Below are positions 61,678-64,000 of a DNA stretch of 64,000 nucleotides, piece after piece. The stretch lies in contig NZ_DAMBYD010000015.1 in assembly GCF_032051575.1 (NCBI RefSeq), positions 1-64,000 on the forward strand. The letters run 5' to 3'. The DNA is from Aminipila sp032051575 (lineage in GTDB: Bacteria > Bacillota > Clostridia > Peptostreptococcales > Anaerovoracaceae). The notes under the pieces are model-generated. The model was not told the DNA's origin, made no database searches, and was given only the letters and a program-made list of their open reading frames with translations. The translations under genes and the position numbers were made by a program. Position 1 is the first letter of the stretch. Every line of letters begins with the position of its first letter.

Positions 61678-63111
61678 TTATATATTCTGATATTCTTCAA
61701 TCAGCTTATGCTTTGTTTCCCATAATTTCTGAGATAAGTCAACATAATAAATCTGCGGATTTTCAAATCTTAGCAATTCATCCCACAAAGTATCAATCTG
61801 CTGTTTACAATACTCCTTAATTTCATCAATATTTGGAGATTCATACACACATTTGCCTTCTTTGAAAATAGGAACCATTAAATTTTTCGCATAAAATTTA
61901 TAAATCTTCTTTCGTTTCCAAACGGCACGAGGATCAAAAATTTCATAAGATTCACCGTCAGGAATCCCCTCACCATCCAATGTAATAACATCTGCAATTA
62001 CTTTATCTGTATCCTTGTCAAATAATCTATATACTGTTTTAAACCCTGGGTTTGTAATTTTTTCTACGTTTTCACTTATTTTAATTTTAGGAATCATTTT
62101 TCCATTTTTCTCAAGTGCGGAAAGTTTATAGACTCCGCCAAATACAGGCTCTGATTTAGAAGTAATGAGTCGTTCACCTACTCCAAAAGAATCTATGCAT
62201 GCCCCTTCAAGTATAACATCTCTTATGATAAATTCATCTAATGAATTAGAGACCACTATACTGCATTCCTGCAGCCCAGCTTCATCCAACATAATTCTTG
62301 CTCTCTTAGTTAGGTAAGTTACATCTCCGCTATCTATTCTTATACCCATTTTTTCAGGTTTCATTTCTTTAAATACTTTAATTGCATTTGGTACACCTGA
62401 CTTAAGTACATTATAAGTGTCTACCAAAAGCACACAATTATTTGGATAAATTTCAGCGTACTTTTTAAAGGCTTGATACTCATCATCAAACATCTGAACC
62501 CAGCTATGAGCCATTGTTCCAAGAGCCACAATTCCATAATCCCTGTCAGAAATAGCACAGGCAGTTCCCATACAACCGCCAATATAAGCAGCTCTAGAAC
62601 CTAAGACTGCAGCAGAGGCCCCATGTGCTCTTCTAGTTCCAAATTCCATTACTCCCCGACCTTTTGCAGCTCTCACAATTCTGCTTGCTTTAGTCGCAAT
62701 TAAACTTTGATGGTTTATCAAAAGCAAAATCATTGTTTCTACAAACTGAGCCTGCATAAGAGGTCCTCGAACGGTTATTAATGGTTCTCCAGGGAAAATA
62801 GGAGTTCCTTCAGGTATAGCCCACACATCACAAGTAAATTCGAAACTTTTTAGATATTCCAAGAATTTTTCGCTGAAAATTTCCTTTCCTCTTAGATACT
62901 CTATGTCTTTATCCGAAAATGATAAATCATTGAGATACTCAATTACCTGCTCTACGCCTGCCATAATTGCAAAGCCTCCGCCATCAGGTATCTTTCTAAA
63001 AAACATATCAAAATATGCAATATCGTTTGCCATATCAGTTTCAAAATAGCCATTTGCCATGGTGAGTTCATAAAAATCAGTCAACATGGTCAAATTAAGA
63101 CCCTTAGCCAT
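61678..63111 (-). CDS. pncB: Nicotinate phosphoribosyltransferase
   Basis: This 477-residue enzyme joins nicotinate and phosphoribosyl pyrophosphate in NAD salvage. It has LTDFYELTMANGYFETDMAN at the N-terminus, FGTRRAHGASAAVLGSRAAY near residue 156 with the PRPP-side basic residues, VDTYNVLKSGVPNAI near residue 236 and IRIDSGDVTYL near residue 261. Length is normal for the Firmicutes type. CGGAGGAAG precedes the ATG. The gene is monocistronic; the NiaP-like carrier at 14.2-15.5 kb could feed the same pathway. Confidence 0.95.
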   Translation of the reverse strand: MAKGLNLTMLTDFYELTMANGYFETDMANDIAYFDMFFRKIPDGGGFAIMAGVEQVIEYLNDLSFSDKDIEYLRGKEIFSEKFLEYLKSFEFTCDVWAIPEGTPIFPGEPLITVRGPLMQAQFVETMILLLINHQSLIATKASRIVRAAKGRGVMEFGTRRAHGASAAVLGSRAAYIGGCMGTACAISDRDYGIVALGTMAHSWVQMFDDEYQAFKKYAEIYPNNCVLLVDTYNVLKSGVPNAIKVFKEMKPEKMGIRIDSGDVTYLTKRARIMLDEAGLQECSIVVSNSLDEFIIRDVILEGACIDSFGVGERLITSKSEPVFGGVYKLSALEKNGKMIPKIKISENVEKITNPGFKTVYRLFDKDTDKVIADVITLDGEGIPDGESYEIFDPRAVWKRKKIYKFYAKNLMVPIFKEGKCVYESPNIDEIKEYCKQQIDTLWDELLRFENPQIYYVDLSQKLWETKHKLIEEYQNI

Positions 63112-63227
63112 TGGATTCTTCCTCCGTTTTTTCTTTTGTTACTAAAATACTCCGCTAAAATAACTATCCTTTTTTATTATGCCACCTATCACGTTAGGTG
63201 TAAAGACTGAATTTAAAGCGCTTTGGC

Positions 63228-64000
63228 TTACAACAGTTTTTTCAGGAACTCTCCAGTATAAGAATTTTTGTTTTCGGCAATCTGCTCAGGAGTACCAGTA
63301 CCAACAATAGTTCCACCTCTATTACCACCGTCTGGTCCTAAATCTATGATGTAGTCAGCCATTTTTATAACTTCAAGATTATGTTCAATAACCACTACAG
63401 TATTGCCTGCATCCACTAACTTTTGAAGTTCTTCAATCAGTTTATCTACATCTGCAAAATGTAGTCCCGTTGTAGGCTCATCAAGAATATACATGGTTCT
63501 CCCTGTACTTCTTTTAGAAAGCTCTGTAGCTAGTTTTATTCTTTGGGCTTCTCCTCCCGAAAGCTGTGTAGATGGCTGTCCAAGTTTAATATAACCAAGA
63601 CCTACCTCTTCAAGGGTGTCCATCTGTCTAGCAATAGCAGGAATATTCTTAAAAAATTCTACAGCTTCGGATACATTCATATCTAGAATATCATATATAC
63701 TTTTACCTTTATACTTAACCTCAAGGGTTTCACGATTATAACGTTTGCCTTTACAAACTTCACAAGGTACATAAACATCTGGGAGAAAGTGCATCTCAAT
63801 CTTTATAATCCCGTCCCCACTACAAGCTTCGCAGCGACCGCCTTTTACATTAAAGCTGAATCTTCCTTTTTCATATCCTCTCACCTTTGATTCTGGCAAT
63901 TGAGCAAATAAGTCTCTTATGGGGGTAAAAACACCAGTATACGTAGCAGGATTTGACCGTGGAGTTCTTCCAATTGGTGCCTGATTAATGTCAATAATCT
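63228..64000 (-). CDS. uvrA: Excinuclease ABC subunit UvrA, C-terminal part (partial)
   Basis: This frame runs off the window, so only the last 257 or so codons are seen. The visible part holds the second zinc finger (CEACSGDG and PCEVCKGKRYN), the ABC signature QLSGGEAQRIKLATELSKRS and Walker B MYILDEPTTGLHFADV, and ends GEFLKKLL. UvrA recognises DNA damage with UvrB in nucleotide excision repair. Sequence upstream of 63899 (NQAPIGRTPRSNPATYTGVF) stays in frame and is typical UvrA, so the gene continues beyond 64000. Confidence 0.97.
   Translation of the reverse strand, partial: IIDINQAPIGRTPRSNPATYTGVFTPIRDLFAQLPESKVRGYEKGRFSFNVKGGRCEACSGDGIIKIEMHFLPDVYVPCEVCKGKRYNRETLEVKYKGKSIYDILDMNVSEAVEFFKNIPAIARQMDTLEEVGLGYIKLGQPSTQLSGGEAQRIKLATELSKRSTGRTMYILDEPTTGLHFADVDKLIEELQKLVDAGNTVVVIEHNLEVIKMADYIIDLGPDGGNRGGTIVGTGTPEQIAENKNSYTGEFLKKLL

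Noticed and set aside
63183..63205. CACCTA/TAGGTG hairpin after uvrA as a terminator
   Set aside because: The stem is only 6 bp and no T-run follows on the minus strand.
1..64000. CRISPR arrays, prophage, integrases, toxin-antitoxin operons
   Set aside because: No regularly spaced repeats, phage structural genes, recombinases or clear toxin-antitoxin pairs were seen; DUF2442 alone is not evidence for one.

Overview
The window is AT-rich, low-GC Gram-positive DNA: Shine-Dalgarno sites are strong (AGGAGG types) and many starts are TTG or GTG. It looks like a strictly anaerobic, amino-acid-using clostridium. TRAP and sodium-coupled NSS transporters, a sigma-54 enhancer-binding regulator, agmatine catabolism, SLH surface proteins, a SleB-type hydrolase and a one-piece tmRNA gene fit Clostridia/Eubacteriales, possibly the Anaerovorax/Aminipila side. 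That placement is inference; there is no 16S gene, and I see no tRNA, rRNA, CRISPR array, complete insertion sequence or prophage. Most genes are on the minus strand.

Layout. 0.1-3.6 kb: class I/II aminotransferase and ornithine-cyclodeaminase-family enzyme, preceded by a PucR-type regulator and a good candidate operator. 3.6-7.1 kb: TelA/XpaC pair and a SleB-like hydrolase. 7.1-12.9 kb: a complete agmatine deiminase pathway (putrescine carbamoyltransferase, antiporter, agmatine deiminase, carbamate kinase) with a divergent membrane-bound LuxR-type AguR-like regulator. 12.9-17.3 kb: an orphan HhH-GPD-like protein, a NiaP-like MFS carrier, and a hemerythrin / unknown / DUF1858 operon with a class II-spaced CRP/FNR-like palindrome. 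17.4-26 kb: a MetPS-type NSS transporter with a 35-residue small subunit, then a TRAP transporter with a sigma-54 promoter and its own sensor kinase and response regulator. 26-30.5 kb: ECF sigma/anti-sigma pair, YtrA-like GntR regulator with an ABC exporter, and a cupin. 30.6-37.5 kb: a 1146-residue modular SLH protein, DUF2442 protein, MalT-like regulator and lipoprotein. 37.7-42.4 kb (plus strand): two-component system plus three-gene ABC transporter of the CprABC/LanFEG type, with four 11-bp-phased repeats before the ABC genes. 42.4-48.2 kb: cell-wall amidase, then MFS / MocR-like regulator / M20 amidohydrolase. 48.5-52.1 kb: a flavoprotein with a perfect 51-bp internal duplication, and decayed gene fragments. 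52.1-57.8 kb: housekeeping block (ssrA, smpB, lepB, rluA-type synthase, fba) and small uncharacterised proteins. 57.9-61.6 kb: VTC-type polyphosphate polymerase, DUF4956 membrane protein and a secreted Cthe_2159-like protein. 61.7-64 kb: nicotinate phosphoribosyltransferase and the 3' part of uvrA.

The most interesting signals are: (1) four TT(T/C)(A/C)CA hexamers at exact 11-bp spacing upstream of the VTC/DUF4956/surface-protein operon, which read as a PhoP (Pho) box; (2) the phased repeats before the CprABC-like genes; (3) a near-consensus sigma-54 promoter before the TRAP operon; (4) a MocR-like regulator whose PLP-binding lysine is a methionine; (5) the in-frame duplication in the nitronate monooxygenase gene; (6) the hemerythrin/unknown/DUF1858 operon and its palindrome.
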